Assembly (NCBI GenBank): GCA_021162805.1
Contig: JAGGXZ010000181.1
Coordinates: forward strand, 1 to 32,698
Reading direction: 5' to 3'
Length of the DNA: 32,698 nucleotides
Source: Candidatus Poribacteria bacterium
GTDB taxonomy: Bacteria > Poribacteria > WGA-4E > B28-G17
Position numbers and translations under genes: made by a program. How positions within the stretch are numbered: position 1 is the stretch's first letter; each line of letters opens with the position of its first letter. Shown piece after piece: positions 1 to 8,488 of the stretch. The notes under the pieces were generated by a model. The model saw only the letters and a list, made by a program, of their open reading frames with translations. It searched no databases and was not told the DNA's origin.

Positions 1-72
1 AAGATTTGATTCTTCTTCGGCCTTTGGGGCGGAAGGGTGGATTGTATCCTTATCAAATCATTGAAAAGCCCT
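1..72 (+). repeat. Dispersed repeat, copy A, at the left edge
   Basis: The first 72 bases match, in inverted orientation, 32602-32674 at the right edge. The outer 30 positions agree at 28 and the inner 25 at 23; the middle is diverged with a one-base length difference. A 24-codon open stretch (bases 3-74) runs in from the left edge, but its reading frame is not conserved in the other copy, so I treat this as non-coding repeat and not as a gene end. Confidence 0.7.
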
Positions 73-90
73 CATGAGGAATGCCCAGAC

Positions 91-119
91 TTTAAAAAGA
101 GATCGATTTAAGGTAAAAT
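91..119 (+). promoter_or_regulatory. Possible promoter of the lipoprotein-aminotransferase-aroA run
   Basis: TTTAAA (91-96) and TAAAAT (114-119) are separated by exactly 17 bp. The -35 box is weak. If used, transcription would start near 126, upstream of the chosen ATG at 179. Confidence 0.3.
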
Positions 120-178
120 CATAGGGTGAAATCATTATGAGTTCGGGGTGTCAATCCGCCCTGGATGGGGGTGATCGT

Positions 179-892
179 ATGAGGGTGGGTGTTCTTATCC
201 CGATTATCTTCCTCCTTCCGATGTTTTCAGGTTGCCTCTGGAGCGAATATCTGTTCGTTGAGACCGGCTTTAAGCCGGAGGAGTTCGTGAACTACGCCCT
301 CCAATCGAACGGCGCTAAGGTCAGGGTTTCGGAAGATAATCCAGAGCATCCGGCTTCAACCTTGATAAACGGCGTTAAGGATTCGAACCTGTGGGATCAG
401 GGCGAAGGGTGGGAGCTGCCTTACAGCATTTCCCTGATAGTATGGAGGGATAACATGCGTCAGGCGGTCGATATGCCAGCGGTTGAATCTCTCGGATGGG
501 TGATCATAGATCTTCCGGAGCCGAAGCTGATAGATCGGATCGTGATCTACACGATAAACTCCAAGAAATACCCGGCCGCACAGTACGGGGTTAAAAACCT
601 CATCATCCAATACAAACCCTATAACCCGAGGATCCCTAACCCCGGATGGTTTGCCATAGAGAGGACTGACAGAAGCCTCGGACAGCCGATCGACGGGGTT
701 AAGGACAACAAAGGCGGTGTTATAGACGTTAGGTTTAAGCCCGTATACACCCAATCCATCATGATAACCATTCAGGATACCAACGATATGAAGAGGGTCA
801 AAACCTTCTATCTTGAGGGTAAGATAAGGCTTTTGGAGATAGAGGTTTACGGGAGAGAGAGGAAATCCAAAGGTGAGGAGGAGCTGTTTTGA
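179..892 (+). CDS. Lipoprotein with a discoidin-like (galactose-binding fold) domain
   Basis: A 237-residue lipoprotein, probably anchored in the outer membrane or periplasm. The N-terminus is a lipoprotein signal: a hydrophobic stretch ending in MFSGC, with the lipidated cysteine at residue 19. The rest (about 40-230) reads like an F5/8 type C beta-sandwich: an initial STLINGVKDSNLW segment, a central strand GWVIIDLPEPKLIDRIVIY, and a closing IRLLEIEVYG strand. Such domains usually bind carbohydrate or other ligands. I chose the ATG at 179 over the in-frame ATG at 137 because it follows GGGGGTGAT and begins the signal peptide cleanly. The stop overlaps the next gene's TTG by 4 bases, so the two are probably translationally coupled. 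No catalytic residues are apparent, and the ligand is unknown. Confidence 0.75.
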   Translation: MRVGVLIPIIFLLPMFSGCLWSEYLFVETGFKPEEFVNYALQSNGAKVRVSEDNPEHPASTLINGVKDSNLWDQGEGWELPYSISLIVWRDNMRQAVDMPAVESLGWVIIDLPEPKLIDRIVIYTINSKKYPAAQYGVKNLIIQYKPYNPRIPNPGWFAIERTDRSLGQPIDGVKDNKGGVIDVRFKPVYTQSIMITIQDTNDMKRVKTFYLEGKIRLLEIEVYGRERKSKGEEELF

Positions 893-2058
893 AGGGGAAA
901 GGCGATATCCGCGTACCGCTGTGCAGGCCCTGGGTGGGCGAGGAGGAGATGAGGGCGGTGGCGGAGGTCATCAGATCGGGTTGGCTGAGCACAGGGCCCA
1001 GAACGTTGGAGTTTGAAAAGGAGTTCGCCCGATATGTGGGAGCCAAGCACGCTATAGCTACTAGCTCCTGTACTTCCGCTCTCCACCTCTCTCTGGTGGC
1101 ATCGGGCGTGGAGGAGGGCGACGAGGTTATAACCTCCACCTTCACCTACACGGCAACGGCCGAGGCGATAGGATATACGGGAGCAAGACCGGTTTTCGCC
1201 GACATCGATCCCGCCACGCTCAATATCCTGCCCGATGAGATCGAGGGCAAGATCACGGATCGGACGAGGGTGATCATCCCCGTACATGTGGCGGGCTATC
1301 CCTGTCGGATGGATGAGATATACGACATCGCCGGACGATATGAGCTTTCGGTGATCAACGACGCGGCTCACGCCATATCGACTGAGATCGGAGGCCGAAA
1401 AATCGGATCGATGGAGCATCTCAACTGTTTCAGCTTCTACGCGACCAAGAACATCACAACCGGCGAGGGAGGTATGGTCACGCTCAATGAGGATGAGCTT
1501 GCCGAAAAGCTCCGGCTTATGCGATTACACGGGATCGATCGTTATACGTGGGCGAGGCTTCAAGGGGATAGACGATGGTATTATGAGGTGGTGGAGAGGG
1601 GATTCAAATACAACATGAGCGATATCCAGGCCGCTATGGGCCTATGCCAGCTACGAAAGATAGATGAGATTCAAAGGAGACGTGAGGAGATAGCCGCCAG
1701 ATATACCAGAGCCTTCTCGGATATCGAGCCGATCCTCACCCCATCTATCCCCGCTGATGGCAAACATTCCTGGCATCTCTATATAATCCGCCTGAATTTG
1801 GAGATGCTCAGGATAGACAGGGACGAGTTTATAAGGCAGATGGCGGAGAGAGGTATCGAATGCAGCGTCCATTTCATACCACTCCATCTCCATCCTTTCT
1901 ATCGCAAACGATACGGATACAAACCCGGCGATTTCCCCAAAGCCGAGCAGGCCTATAGACAGGTTGTCACCTTGCCCCTCTTCAGTGGCATGAAAGATGA
2001 AGAGGTCGACCTTGTCATAGATTGCGTCCTGGATATAATCCGGAATCATAGGAGGTGA
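889..2058 (+). CDS. DegT/DnrJ/EryC1/StrS family PLP-dependent sugar aminotransferase
   Basis: A 389-residue member of the family that transfers an amino group (usually from glutamate) to keto-sugar nucleotides for surface polysaccharides or antibiotics. The fold type I features are all present: SGWLSTGP near 30-36, a TSSCTSALHL cofactor loop (58-67), the NDAAHA aspartate (Asp158) and the Schiff-base lysine in FYATKNITTGEGG (Lys187). The TTG start at 889 overlaps the lipoprotein stop (TTGA) and is preceded by GGTGAGGAGGAG. A second family member with the same motif order lies at 8489-9685. The substrate sugar cannot be read from sequence. The family also includes regulators, but the intact lysine argues for an active enzyme. 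Confidence 0.9.
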   Translation: MKGKGDIRVPLCRPWVGEEEMRAVAEVIRSGWLSTGPRTLEFEKEFARYVGAKHAIATSSCTSALHLSLVASGVEEGDEVITSTFTYTATAEAIGYTGARPVFADIDPATLNILPDEIEGKITDRTRVIIPVHVAGYPCRMDEIYDIAGRYELSVINDAAHAISTEIGGRKIGSMEHLNCFSFYATKNITTGEGGMVTLNEDELAEKLRLMRLHGIDRYTWARLQGDRRWYYEVVERGFKYNMSDIQAAMGLCQLRKIDEIQRRREEIAARYTRAFSDIEPILTPSIPADGKHSWHLYIIRLNLEMLRIDRDEFIRQMAERGIECSVHFIPLHLHPFYRKRYGYKPGDFPKAEQAYRQVVTLPLFSGMKDEEVDLVIDCVLDIIRNHRR

Positions 2059-2068
2059 GCCCGGAAAC

Positions 2069-3316
2069 GTGATACACCTGCTGATCTGTCTTTATCTGTT
2101 CGTCTCTCCGACGGCGATTCTCATATCAGCTCAGGGTGAAATACCCTGGCGAGGGGATGTCATCCTGTTTGACCTTCATATCTCCTTCGGATCGGATCGA
2201 CCGGTTCGTGAGATCTCCCTCTCGCTCCCCCAGGGAGCTGTCCTCGGCTACATGAGCTTTGAGGGGGATCCCGTCTCATGGATGAGTGAGAAGGATAAGC
2301 TGGTGATCTCGCTGCCGAGGGAGGTCCCTGCCGGCGAGAGGTTCGGGCTGAACATGAGATATAGCCTGCGATTATCGACGGGAAAGCTGATAGAGATAGC
2401 GAGGTGGGCGCCGGGGTTCGGGTATCCCGTTCCGATCACCCTGTCGTTGAAGCTCCCGCCGTGGTTTAGATTACGAGATGTTCCGAAGGCCAAAGCTATC
2501 GAATCCGGAGGGATGAGAATCTATACGTGGAGGGATCGACGAGCGACGGGATTTACGCTCGTTAAAATGGAGCCCCCGAAGCCAGTGCCGGTGATGGATC
2601 TGGCCGATCGAAATTATACCCCTCATCTTTTCAGGCTGATCTATCGTCCAAAGGAGAAGACCTGGTATGCATACATCGATCGAAATTGCCTCGTCTCGAA
2701 GGATGGGATACGGTGGGAGGCCTCAAACAAGGAAAACCCGATCCCTCCTAAGGCGATGGAGAGGTGGGTCCGCGACCTGGGAGGTGGGAGATCCTTTCAC
2801 CTCGTCATTCGTTCACATCTGATGGAGGGCTTTCTGGAGACGCCTGATGGGATCGGAAGGAGATATGAGATCGACCGAATTCACCCTTCTGAAGGGGAGG
2901 TGGCAGGTTTAGTTTTCGATCCAGGATCGAAGAGACTCCATCTGATCTATCTCGATCGCAACGGTGATCTAAGGCATAGATCTCTGTTTCCGCCATATCG
3001 GCCCAATAACTGGATTCCGAAGCTAGGCGGGGGATCGAAGGGATATCCGGTGGCGAAAAGTGTGGATGATTTCGCTCTGAGCATAGATAAATCGGAAAAC
3101 CCCGCCCGGCTGATCGTCGTTTATATCAGAAAGGGAGAAGTTATGAGGAGGGATTACGACGGGGCAAGTTGGTCAGATCGAGAGTTCAAGCTGCCGCTCC
3201 CATCCGGAGAGGTGGAGAGGATATCGATGAACGATGAGAGTTCCGAGAGAGCTGGCCTTCTCTATCTAGTATCCTCCCCGATGAAACGGGTGATGTTTCT
3301 ACCGCTTTGGAGGTGA
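2069..3316 (+). CDS. Secreted protein of unknown function, possibly with a beta-propeller-like C-terminal half
   Basis: A 415-residue protein starting with GTG, 9 bases after a clear GGAGGTGAG site (2051-2059). Residues 1-22 form a signal peptide ending near ISAQG, with no lipobox cysteine. Residues 25-160 look like a beta-rich domain. From about 185 to the end there are recurring strand-turn units such as HLIYLDRNGDLRHRSLF and ARLIVVYIRKGEV that resemble blades of exo-sialidase or BNR-type propellers. I do not recognise a family and see no Asp-box series. It sits 10 bases after the aminotransferase and 4 bases before aroA, so the run is probably one operon. Confidence 0.6.
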   Translation: MIHLLICLYLFVSPTAILISAQGEIPWRGDVILFDLHISFGSDRPVREISLSLPQGAVLGYMSFEGDPVSWMSEKDKLVISLPREVPAGERFGLNMRYSLRLSTGKLIEIARWAPGFGYPVPITLSLKLPPWFRLRDVPKAKAIESGGMRIYTWRDRRATGFTLVKMEPPKPVPVMDLADRNYTPHLFRLIYRPKEKTWYAYIDRNCLVSKDGIRWEASNKENPIPPKAMERWVRDLGGGRSFHLVIRSHLMEGFLETPDGIGRRYEIDRIHPSEGEVAGLVFDPGSKRLHLIYLDRNGDLRHRSLFPPYRPNNWIPKLGGGSKGYPVAKSVDDFALSIDKSENPARLIVVYIRKGEVMRRDYDGASWSDREFKLPLPSGEVERISMNDESSERAGLLYLVSSPMKRVMFLPLWR

Positions 3317-3320
3317 TGAA

Positions 3321-4610
3321 TTGAGAAGTATCAGATCTTATCCGGCCCGTAGGGTTCGCGGGGAGATAGTTCTCCCCGGCGATAAATCCATATCTCATCG
3401 CTCAGTTATGATATCTGCCCTGGCGGAGGGGGAATCGGTTATCAAGGGTTTTCTGCGCAGCGAGGATTGTCTCAACACCATCAGGGCGATCAGAATGTTG
3501 GGGGTAAAGGTGCATGACGATCCGATAGCGTTGAGGGTTAAGGGAAAAGGATTAAATGGGCTGTCCGAGCCACCAGATGTGATAAATGTCGGAAACTCCG
3601 GCACGCTTATCAGGATAATATCGGGTCTACTGGCGGGACAGCCCTTTTATAGCGTGTTGACGGGAGATGAATCCATAAGGCGGAGACCTATGCTCAGAGT
3701 GGTCGAGCCACTTAGGGAGATGGGCGCCACCGTTCTGGGAAGACAGGGGGGGAGATATGCCCCTCTGACGATAAGGGGAGGAGGCCTCAGACCTATAACT
3801 TATCGCACGAAGGTGGCAAGCGCTCAGGTGAAATCGGCGATACTCATGGCAGGGTTGTTTGCCGACGGAGAGACAACCGTCGTAGAGCCCGGACCATCGA
3901 GGGATCACACTGAGCGTATGCTCTCCTACTTCGGCGCGCAGATAAGCCGGGATAGCACCAGGATCACGATAAGAGGCTTACCGCGTCTTGAGCCGAGGGA
4001 GATGTCGATACCGGGCGATATCTCCTCCGCGGCCTATTTCATCGTCGCCGCCCTGTTGGTGCCCGATTCCGATCTTCTCATCAGAGATGTCGGTGTTAAC
4101 CCGACCAGAACGGGGATAATCGAAGCGCTCACGCTGATGGGAGGACGGATAGAGATACTTAACCGCCGAATCTGGGGCAATGAACCGGTGGCCGACATCA
4201 GGGTTAGATCATCGAAGCTCAGGGGGATATCGGTGGGAGGCGATCTGATCGTCAGGATGATAGACGAGATCCCGATCCTGGCCGTTGCCGCCACACAGGC
4301 TGAGGGTGAAACGATCATCAGAGACGCCGCCGAGCTGAGGGTTAAGGAGAGCGATAGGATAGCCACCATATCGGAGGAGCTGGGCAGGATGAACGCACGG
4401 ATCAAGCCGCTTGAGGACGGGATGATCATCTCCGGCCCAACTAAATTGCGCGGCACCGCCTGTCGAAGCCACGGGGATCATCGCGTCGCTATGTCTATCG
4501 CCATAGCCGGGCTGATAGCCGAGGACAGAACGACCATCCTCAACGCCGATCCCATACAAACCTCCTTCCCGAACTTCGAGGATCTGCTCGCCCTGACGGT
4601 CGAAATATAA
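3321..4610 (+). CDS. aroA: 3-phosphoshikimate 1-carboxyvinyltransferase (EPSP synthase)
   Basis: This enzyme joins shikimate-3-phosphate and phosphoenolpyruvate in the chorismate pathway. The 429-residue length is normal. The substrate loop is GDKSISHR (20-27), followed by GNSGT (91-95) and RRPM (121-124), then GDISSAAYF, DEIPILAVAA, ELRVKESDR and HGDHRVAM. GDKSISHR rather than GSKSLSNR is the pattern of class II enzymes (Bacillus/Agrobacterium type). The start is TTG, 4 bases after GGAGGTGA; that site overlaps the stop of the upstream gene. No other aromatic-pathway gene is in the window, so the gene appears to be carried by an envelope-type operon. Confidence 0.95.
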   Translation: MRSIRSYPARRVRGEIVLPGDKSISHRSVMISALAEGESVIKGFLRSEDCLNTIRAIRMLGVKVHDDPIALRVKGKGLNGLSEPPDVINVGNSGTLIRIISGLLAGQPFYSVLTGDESIRRRPMLRVVEPLREMGATVLGRQGGRYAPLTIRGGGLRPITYRTKVASAQVKSAILMAGLFADGETTVVEPGPSRDHTERMLSYFGAQISRDSTRITIRGLPRLEPREMSIPGDISSAAYFIVAALLVPDSDLLIRDVGVNPTRTGIIEALTLMGGRIEILNRRIWGNEPVADIRVRSSKLRGISVGGDLIVRMIDEIPILAVAATQAEGETIIRDAAELRVKESDRIATISEELGRMNARIKPLEDGMIISGPTKLRGTACRSHGDHRVAMSIAIAGLIAEDRTTILNADPIQTSFPNFEDLLALTVEI

Positions 4611-4637
4611 TCGACAATGTAGTATCTATGGCCAATT

Positions 4638-4801
4638 GTCCGCCGTCCACAGATCAACCGTCATTTGTAGTCATTAAGTCATTCGGCTTCGCCGTCATTA
4701 GAACGTTTAACGTTCCAACGTTCAACGTTTTAACGTTTTCCAATCGGCTTCGCCGTCATTAATGACTACAAATGACGATAAATGACCTATAAGCGGCGGA
4801 C
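4638..4801. repeat. Nested inverted-repeat element between aroA and the oxidoreductase
   Basis: Three layers are nested. The outer arms are GTCCGCCG (4638-4645) and CGGCGGAC (4794-4801). The next arms are a perfect 18-bp pair, 4660-4677 and 4759-4776. Inside lies an 18-bp direct repeat, 4683-4700 and 4744-4761, each copy carrying CGGCTTCGCCG, a small stem. The centre is the AACGTT array at 4702-4737. The whole could form a large cruciform or RNA hairpin and may terminate aroA transcription, but no T-run follows. Confidence 0.8.
4702..4737. repeat. AACGTT array, copy 1 (five units)
   Basis: Five exact copies of the palindromic hexamer AACGTT start at 4702, 4709, 4717, 4724 and 4732. The spacing alternates 7 and 8 bases. 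Related arrays are at 6861-6888 and 16398-16425. Confidence 0.9.
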
Positions 4802-4818
4802 GATAGCTTTAAAATCTC

Positions 4819-4827
4819 TGCTATACT
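4819..4827 (+). promoter_or_regulatory. Possible extended -10 promoter of the oxidoreductase gene
   Basis: TGCTATACT is an extended -10 (TG at 4819, TATACT at 4822-4827) with no convincing -35 box at 17 bp. It lies 35 bases before the ATG at 4862 and just outside the repeat element. The same stretch (GCTATACTCAGCGAT) has a relative, GCTACACTCAGCGAT, near 6953, so it may instead be part of a repeat. Confidence 0.3.
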
Positions 4828-4861
4828 CAGCGATGAGTGATAAAAATTTCGGAGGGAAAGG

Positions 4862-5857
4862 ATGCCCTTCAAAGTTGGATTAATTGGACTCGAGGGACAT
4901 CACGGCGTGATATTGGAGGGGATCCTCAGACATGGGGATTCCGAACTTTCCGCCGTGGCTTGTAGAAACGAGATGGCACTTAGGCTTTTCAGAAGCCATA
5001 AGGCCGTGACAGGTGAGACAAGATTCTATCATGATTACCGCGAGATGCTTGAAAGGGAAAAGCTGGACATCGCCGCCATATGCAATGTCAACGGCGAACA
5101 CGCTGAGACGATTGTGGAATGTGCCCGAGCAGGGGTGCATATCATATCCGAAAAACCGCTGGCCACCACTTTGGAAGATCTGGACCTTGTGAGAGAAGCG
5201 GTCGAACGAAGTGGCGTGAAAGTCACCATGCTCATGACGATGAGGTTCGAGCCGGCCTATGTACGGATGAGAGAGATAATCATGGGAGATGAGATAGGCG
5301 AGCCAGTGCTCGTTACGGCCCAGAAATCATACAGACTCGGCATCAGACCGGATTGGATGAAGAGGAGGGAAAGCTTCGGTGGCACGATACCTTTTATCGG
5401 GATACACATGCTGGATCTGATCAGATGGACGACGGGCAGGGAGTTCGTCGAGGGCATGGCATACCATTCAAACGTTGCCCATCCGGAAATAGGTGAGATG
5501 GAGGATAACGCCAGCATTCTGCTCAAACTGGATAACAACGGCACTGCCACCATAAGGCTGGATTATCTCCGGCCGATGTCGGCTCCGACACATGGCGACG
5601 ATCGGCTGAGGGTGGCCGGAAGCAAAGGTGTGATCGAGGCGGCTGAAAATGGCTTGCGTTTGACCCTGATCGTCCCCAGCAGAGGTGTGATCGAGTTGGA
5701 TATCCCCGAGGAGAAGGATCACATATATCTCGATTTCGTCCGAAGTATCGAACGGGAAAGCGAACCCAGGATCACCTTCAGGGAGGCCTGTGAGGTGACG
5801 GAGATCTCTCTCAAACTCAGGGACTCTGCCGATAAAGGGCAGAAGGTGATACTATGA
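4862..5857 (+). CDS. Gfo/Idh/MocA family oxidoreductase
   Basis: A 331-residue NAD(P)-dependent sugar or cyclitol dehydrogenase-type protein. The N-terminal Rossmann fold begins KVGLIGLEGHHG (4-15). The family signature EKPLATT is at 97-103, with Lys98 the conserved catalytic lysine. The C-terminal half has GGTIPFIGIHMLDLIRW (173-189), matching the family's GxHxxD pattern with His182 and Asp185. The ATG follows GGAGGGAAAGG. Its stop overlaps the next ATG in an ATGA junction, so the downstream lipoprotein is probably co-translated. The actual substrate is not predictable. Confidence 0.9.
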   Translation: MPFKVGLIGLEGHHGVILEGILRHGDSELSAVACRNEMALRLFRSHKAVTGETRFYHDYREMLEREKLDIAAICNVNGEHAETIVECARAGVHIISEKPLATTLEDLDLVREAVERSGVKVTMLMTMRFEPAYVRMREIIMGDEIGEPVLVTAQKSYRLGIRPDWMKRRESFGGTIPFIGIHMLDLIRWTTGREFVEGMAYHSNVAHPEIGEMEDNASILLKLDNNGTATIRLDYLRPMSAPTHGDDRLRVAGSKGVIEAAENGLRLTLIVPSRGVIELDIPEEKDHIYLDFVRSIERESEPRITFREACEVTEISLKLRDSADKGQKVIL

Positions 5858-6819
5858 AATTTAAGCTTATGTTCATAATACCATTTTTACTGACGATCTG
5901 GATGAACGGCTGCATCAGATCGGTGACCATTACCGAGGAGATCGCTATCGAGCCATCGGGGGCTGCCCGGAGAGAAGTGATGATCAAGGTCATGACGGAC
6001 GGCAAAAAGGTAGGGGAAGCGAGGGAGACGCTGGAGAAATCCGTGCTGCCCGAAGGTCCCGGCTGGAGAAAAAGTATGAGAAGAGAGGGTAACGGGTATC
6101 TATTCTCCGCTGAGGCGAGATTCGATCGGTTCGGATCCACCCCCTTCGACGAATATCTTCATAAACCGATAAACTTCAAGTTAGTCCGCAGCTTTCCCTT
6201 CATCAAGTATGAGTACACCGAGGAGTTCGCCTCGATCTCCGAGCTAAAGGCATCTGTCACCGCCGATATAATCGAAACGGCCCTCATAGAGGAGCTGGAT
6301 CGGATCGCCGGCCCTATCCCACCGGATAGATGGGAGAGGTTCAAGCAGGAGCTACGTCATATGATCCGATCGGCATACATGAGGGAGATGGAAGGTGATG
6401 ATCTCAAGGCGGAGTTCCGAAAGGCGTTGGAGAAGGCCATCGGAGGAAGTATCGATGATGCCACCTTCAACGCCATCACCCGGAAGGTCGAAAAAGCCCT
6501 ATTCGAAAAGAACGAGGCGAAGCTGAAGGAGGAGGGATTGGTCGGCATAGTCGAATATGAGCCCGACTATAGCATCTCGCTTAGCATGCCGGGGAGATTG
6601 ATCAGGACAAACGGCGAAATCAGAGGCGATACGGTGAGATGGGAGATCGAAAGTAGAAAGTATAACAGCGGTGGATTCAAGGCATATGCATATAGCCGCA
6701 GGTTAAATCTACCCGCTTTGATCCTGCTCGTTGTGGTAATCATAGCGGCGATCATGGCCGGGGTGACGCTCAGGTATAAAAGGGATCGCTTTTATTCCCA
6801 TCGCTCTTATTTCCCTTGA
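5854..6819 (+). CDS. Lipoprotein with a C-terminal membrane segment, unknown function
   Basis: A 321-residue protein with a lipoprotein signal (hydrophobic 4-17, then WMNGC, cysteine 20). Residues 25-275 are a soluble, charged region with long helices rich in Glu and Lys (about 150-225). A hydrophobic helix, LPALILLVVVIIAAIMAG, near 287-304 is followed by a basic tail. Lipid at one end and a helix at the other could tie both ends to membrane. No family is recognised. The ATG overlaps the oxidoreductase stop. The last codons (HRSYFP and TGA) fall inside a 52-bp dispersed repeat (6800-6851), so the native C-terminus may have been replaced by repeat sequence. Confidence 0.7.
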   Translation: MKFKLMFIIPFLLTIWMNGCIRSVTITEEIAIEPSGAARREVMIKVMTDGKKVGEARETLEKSVLPEGPGWRKSMRREGNGYLFSAEARFDRFGSTPFDEYLHKPINFKLVRSFPFIKYEYTEEFASISELKASVTADIIETALIEELDRIAGPIPPDRWERFKQELRHMIRSAYMREMEGDDLKAEFRKALEKAIGGSIDDATFNAITRKVEKALFEKNEAKLKEEGLVGIVEYEPDYSISLSMPGRLIRTNGEIRGDTVRWEIESRKYNSGGFKAYAYSRRLNLPALILLVVVIIAAIMAGVTLRYKRDRFYSHRSYFP

Positions 6820-6851
6820 GTGTAGCGGTTATCCATGAGGAGGAGCGAGGA
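6800..6851 (+). repeat. 52-bp dispersed repeat, plus-strand copy
   Basis: These 52 bases are identical to the reverse complement of 15626-15677. The repeat begins inside the lipoprotein gene, gives it its TGA stop (6817-6819) and ends at GAGGAGCGAGGA, which leads into the AACGTT-array element. Confidence 0.9.
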
Positions 6852-6857
6852 AATCCA

Positions 6858-6913
6858 TTGCACGTTCAACGTTTAACGTTGTAACGTTTTCTGCTCCTAG
6901 TTCCTCGTTCCTT
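6858..6913 (+). repeat. AACGTT-array element, copy 2
   Basis: CACGTT at 6861 is followed by AACGTT at 6868, 6875 and 6883 (spacing 7, 7, 8). The segment 6858-6891 matches the reverse complement of 16395-16428 at 33 of 34 positions. The right flank TCCTAGTTCCTCGTTCCTT (6895-6913) is identical to the inverted copy at 16374-16392. The left flank GGAGCGAGGA is a near inverted match to TCCTCGTTCC, so the unit has terminal inverted repeats. The rest up to 6999 shows no gene. Confidence 0.85.
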
Positions 6914-6999
6914 TTCGCCCTGAGAAATAAGCACTTCTGACCTCTCAGCTCTCCGCTACACTCAGCGATAATATGAGCGAAAGGAATTTATCAGCGGGA

Positions 7000-8478
7000 T
7001 CAGGAGGTGAGCTTTAAAAACAGATAGATCCCTGCTATAAGTGAAAGTTCCAAACCGAACACGCTAAGCGCATCGAAGGTCGTAAAGCGAAGTTCTCTCA
7101 TCCCTTTTCTCTCAGAGATCATCACCCTTAAGGAGAGGGAAAGGGCTATTATCAGATAAAGTAAAACGTTATAAGATCGGCTGAGGAAAAGAGAGGAAAC
7201 CAGGAATCCTATCAGGGCTGAAAGGAGAGCGTGTCCTATCCCACCTTCTTCGGATTCTCCGGCATAGGCGATCGACTCTAGAAGGGATTTGACGGCGCAA
7301 TATATCATCGCCAGCCAGATGAAAGCACCTACAAAGCCCATCTCGGCAAGCACATGGATGAAGGAGTTATGGGCCACGAGATAGTGATATTCCGTAAACC
7401 TGGAATATCCGACTCCGAAGATCGGGTGCGATTTGAACATTTCCAATCCGGCCCACCACGCCTCGAGTCTGCCCTGAGCCGATTCGTCCGCTGTTGATAT
7501 CCTTCCGAGCCTCGATGGGCCTAGGGAGATCATTCCAAGCAGCATCAGGGCGGCGAGCGCCATAGCGATGAGCGTGCCGAATCTCCTTCTGGCGTAGAGC
7601 CCGATCACGGTCGCGAGGCTCAACACTCCCCCGCGGGATCCGGTCAGATAGATCCCATAGATCAAAGTGCCACCCGCGACCGAGCTTAAAACCTTGACGG
7701 GGAGGGGATACTCCCTCTCAAATATGAACCAGGCTAGCAATGGAAGACAGACTACAAACGCCTGGGCGAGATCATTTGGATCGTTGAATATCCCTAAGGC
7801 CCTTATCCTATTTCCGATCGGTGTCTGTCCTCCCAGACCCATTCCGGTGAAGTGTTGCCAGATCCCGCTGACCGCCAGGATCGCCGTGTATATCAGGAGG
7901 GATAGGACTATCAGTCTCAATCGTCTCATCGTGAAGACCGTACCCAGGATGAGGAAGTGAATCACAGGCTTATCCATGAAACCCGTGATGACATATTTCC
8001 ACAGTCGGGGATCGTTGATCAGGACGGAGATAAGAGCAACCGCCCAGAAGAGAGGCAGCATCAGGTCGTTGGGTGTACGTAGAAATCTGCTACGGCCCCT
8101 TTCAACGGCCGTTCGAAACGCCCACATCCCCATACCCATGAATCCTGTAAGCGCCACCGGTCTGACCACCATAAGCGAGGGATAGATCTCCTGGGGACGG
8201 ATATAGATGAGCGCCAGATAGAACAAAAGAGCGGCGATGGGTTGAAGCAGGGCGACCAGGAATGAGATGACCAGGATCAAAAGCACAAGTATCGCCCGCG
8301 GGTCCCCGCCTGTGACCAATATGAACCACCCGCCTAAAACCGACAGGATCGATCCTATAAGGATCACACGCCACGTCTGTGAAAGCCTTTTAAGCCAGGA
8401 CGGCAGGAACCAGATCACACCTAGACCCGCTACTCCCGCTAACATGAGGCTCAATCTGTGTGGAGATAAAGCAAACAC
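7000..8478 (-). CDS. O-antigen ligase/polymerase-like membrane protein (Wzy/WaaL type)
   Basis: A 492-residue protein with about a dozen membrane helices. Family landmarks are the TGSRGG motif (Arg282) ahead of a helix pair and the periplasmic-loop motif HNSFIHVLAEMGFVG starting at His370. In O-antigen ligases these residues handle the lipid-linked glycan. It is the last gene of an operon with a sugar aminotransferase, in keeping with a role in surface polysaccharide. The GTG at 8478 is the best start; AAGGAG lies 14 bases upstream and a weaker AAGG directly before it. An ATG overlapping the upstream stop (8492) opens only a 13-codon frame. The ATG at 8445 is an alternative start. Ligase and polymerase cannot be told apart here. 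Confidence 0.85.
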   Translation of the reverse strand: MFALSPHRLSLMLAGVAGLGVIWFLPSWLKRLSQTWRVILIGSILSVLGGWFILVTGGDPRAILVLLILVISFLVALLQPIAALLFYLALIYIRPQEIYPSLMVVRPVALTGFMGMGMWAFRTAVERGRSRFLRTPNDLMLPLFWAVALISVLINDPRLWKYVITGFMDKPVIHFLILGTVFTMRRLRLIVLSLLIYTAILAVSGIWQHFTGMGLGGQTPIGNRIRALGIFNDPNDLAQAFVVCLPLLAWFIFEREYPLPVKVLSSVAGGTLIYGIYLTGSRGGVLSLATVIGLYARRRFGTLIAMALAALMLLGMISLGPSRLGRISTADESAQGRLEAWWAGLEMFKSHPIFGVGYSRFTEYHYLVAHNSFIHVLAEMGFVGAFIWLAMIYCAVKSLLESIAYAGESEEGGIGHALLSALIGFLVSSLFLSRSYNVLLYLIIALSLSLRVMISERKGMRELRFTTFDALSVFGLELSLIAGIYLFLKLTS

Positions 8479-8488
8479 CTTGCTTTTC

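Noticed and set aside
3-77. 24-codon open stretch at the left edge as the end of a cut-off gene
   Set aside because: The same sequence recurs as a non-coding repeat at the right edge with the frame not conserved.
137-178. Upstream ATG extension of the first lipoprotein
   Set aside because: The extra 14 residues would precede the signal peptide, and the better ribosome site serves the ATG at 179.
4702-4737. AACGTT array as a CRISPR array
   Set aside because: The unit is 6 bases with 1-2 base gaps; there are no 20-40 base repeats with unique spacers and no cas genes.
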